Shown: in pieces, positions 6,331 through 6,544 of the stretch
Layout of the letters: every line of letters begins with the position of its first letter
How positions within the stretch are numbered: position 1 is the first letter of the stretch
Source of the DNA: Pseudomonadota bacterium
Lineage (GTDB): Bacteria > Bdellovibrionota > Oligoflexia > Oligoflexales > Oligoflexaceae
Length of the DNA: 6,544 nucleotides
Assembly: GCA_029556045.1 (NCBI GenBank)
Contig: JAKQGS010000061.1
Span: 1 to 6,544 of the forward strand
Direction of reading: 5' to 3'
The notes under the pieces: generated by a model
Told to the model about the DNA's origin: nothing
What the model saw: the letters and a program-made list of their open reading frames with translations, nothing else
Database searches by the model: none
Made by a program: the position numbers and the translations under genes

Positions 6331-6544
6331 ACAGCACCTGCGCAGTTGTGAGGATTTCTCGCTTACGAATCCAGTTATGAGATTCCTCAATCGCCTCTTT
6401 ACTGACGAGATCAACTTTGCAGCTAAATATTTCGGACAATTCTTGCTCTATTCCAGCGAACTCGATCAAACCGACGGTTCTCCCGGCAGCAAAGGTCACG
6501 AGCAAATCGATGTCACTCGTGTCAGGTTTGAAATCCTTCAGTAG
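6317..6544 (-). CDS. mntA: MntA-like minimal nucleotidyltransferase antitoxin (5' end off window)
   Basis: The frame is open from the window edge to TGA at 6317-6319 and gives the last 75 residues of a MntA-like antitoxin, an enzyme that transfers AMP from ATP onto HepT. SDIDLLVTF near the visible start is the metal-binding DxD part of the GSx10DxD nucleotidyltransferase signature; the GS part should lie just beyond the window. The middle, FAGIEQELSEIFSCKVDLVSKEAI, matches the usual helix followed by the KVDLV strand, which carries the third acidic residue. The end, WIRKREILTTAQVLYVAA, replaces the more common RD-IRREA-ILYE type ending. An internal TTG at 6505 is not the true start because the DxD motif lies upstream of it. 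It precedes hepT and overlaps it by 14 nt. Confidence 0.85.
   Translation of the reverse strand, partial: LLKDFKPDTSDIDLLVTFAAGRTVGLIEFAGIEQELSEIFSCKVDLVSKEAIEESHNWIRKREILTTAQVLYVAA

Overview
The window is 6.5 kb of bacterial DNA of moderate GC. It most likely comes from a Gram-negative proteobacterium in the broad sense. The evidence is an EpmA-type EF-P lysyltransferase, two Sec signal peptides, the remains of a Tat-exported DUF1501 protein, and a regulator resembling the TIGR02147/DUF4423 proteins that are abundant in Bdellovibrio-like bacteria. The lineage is an inference; no rRNA or tRNA is present to fix it.

Left end (1-1092, plus strand): the last codons of an unidentified gene overlap the start of epmA by 4 nt (ATGA). 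epmA is complete and converges on the next gene.

Centre (1166-4553): this is the most interesting part. Two secreted, otherwise unrecognised proteins, both on the minus strand, flank a plus-strand HTH regulator. The proteins consist of four (1166-2371) and three (3475-4389) copies of a repeat of about 90-100 residues. Each repeat carries exactly two cysteines, the first in a motif like DGVCRLYGF. The regulator (2634-3395) is divergent from the first and convergent with the second. A two-part dyad built on TCACC-n-GGTGA-like sites lies between the first protein gene and the regulator (2468-2515). It recurs in inverted orientation upstream of the second protein gene (4506-4552). The three genes therefore look like one regulatory unit, probably controlled by the central HTH protein. 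A strong intrinsic terminator (3412-3441) ends the second protein gene.

Right end (4554-6544, minus strand): a decayed DUF1501 gene keeps its Tat signal and C-terminal half but has lost its start codon, reading frame and continuity. Upstream of it is a HepT/MntA toxin-antitoxin pair. hepT is complete with an intact RX4HXY motif. mntA runs off the window edge and overlaps hepT by 14 nt. No CRISPR, IS element, tRNA or rRNA was seen, and no gene-free stretch exceeds 300 bases.
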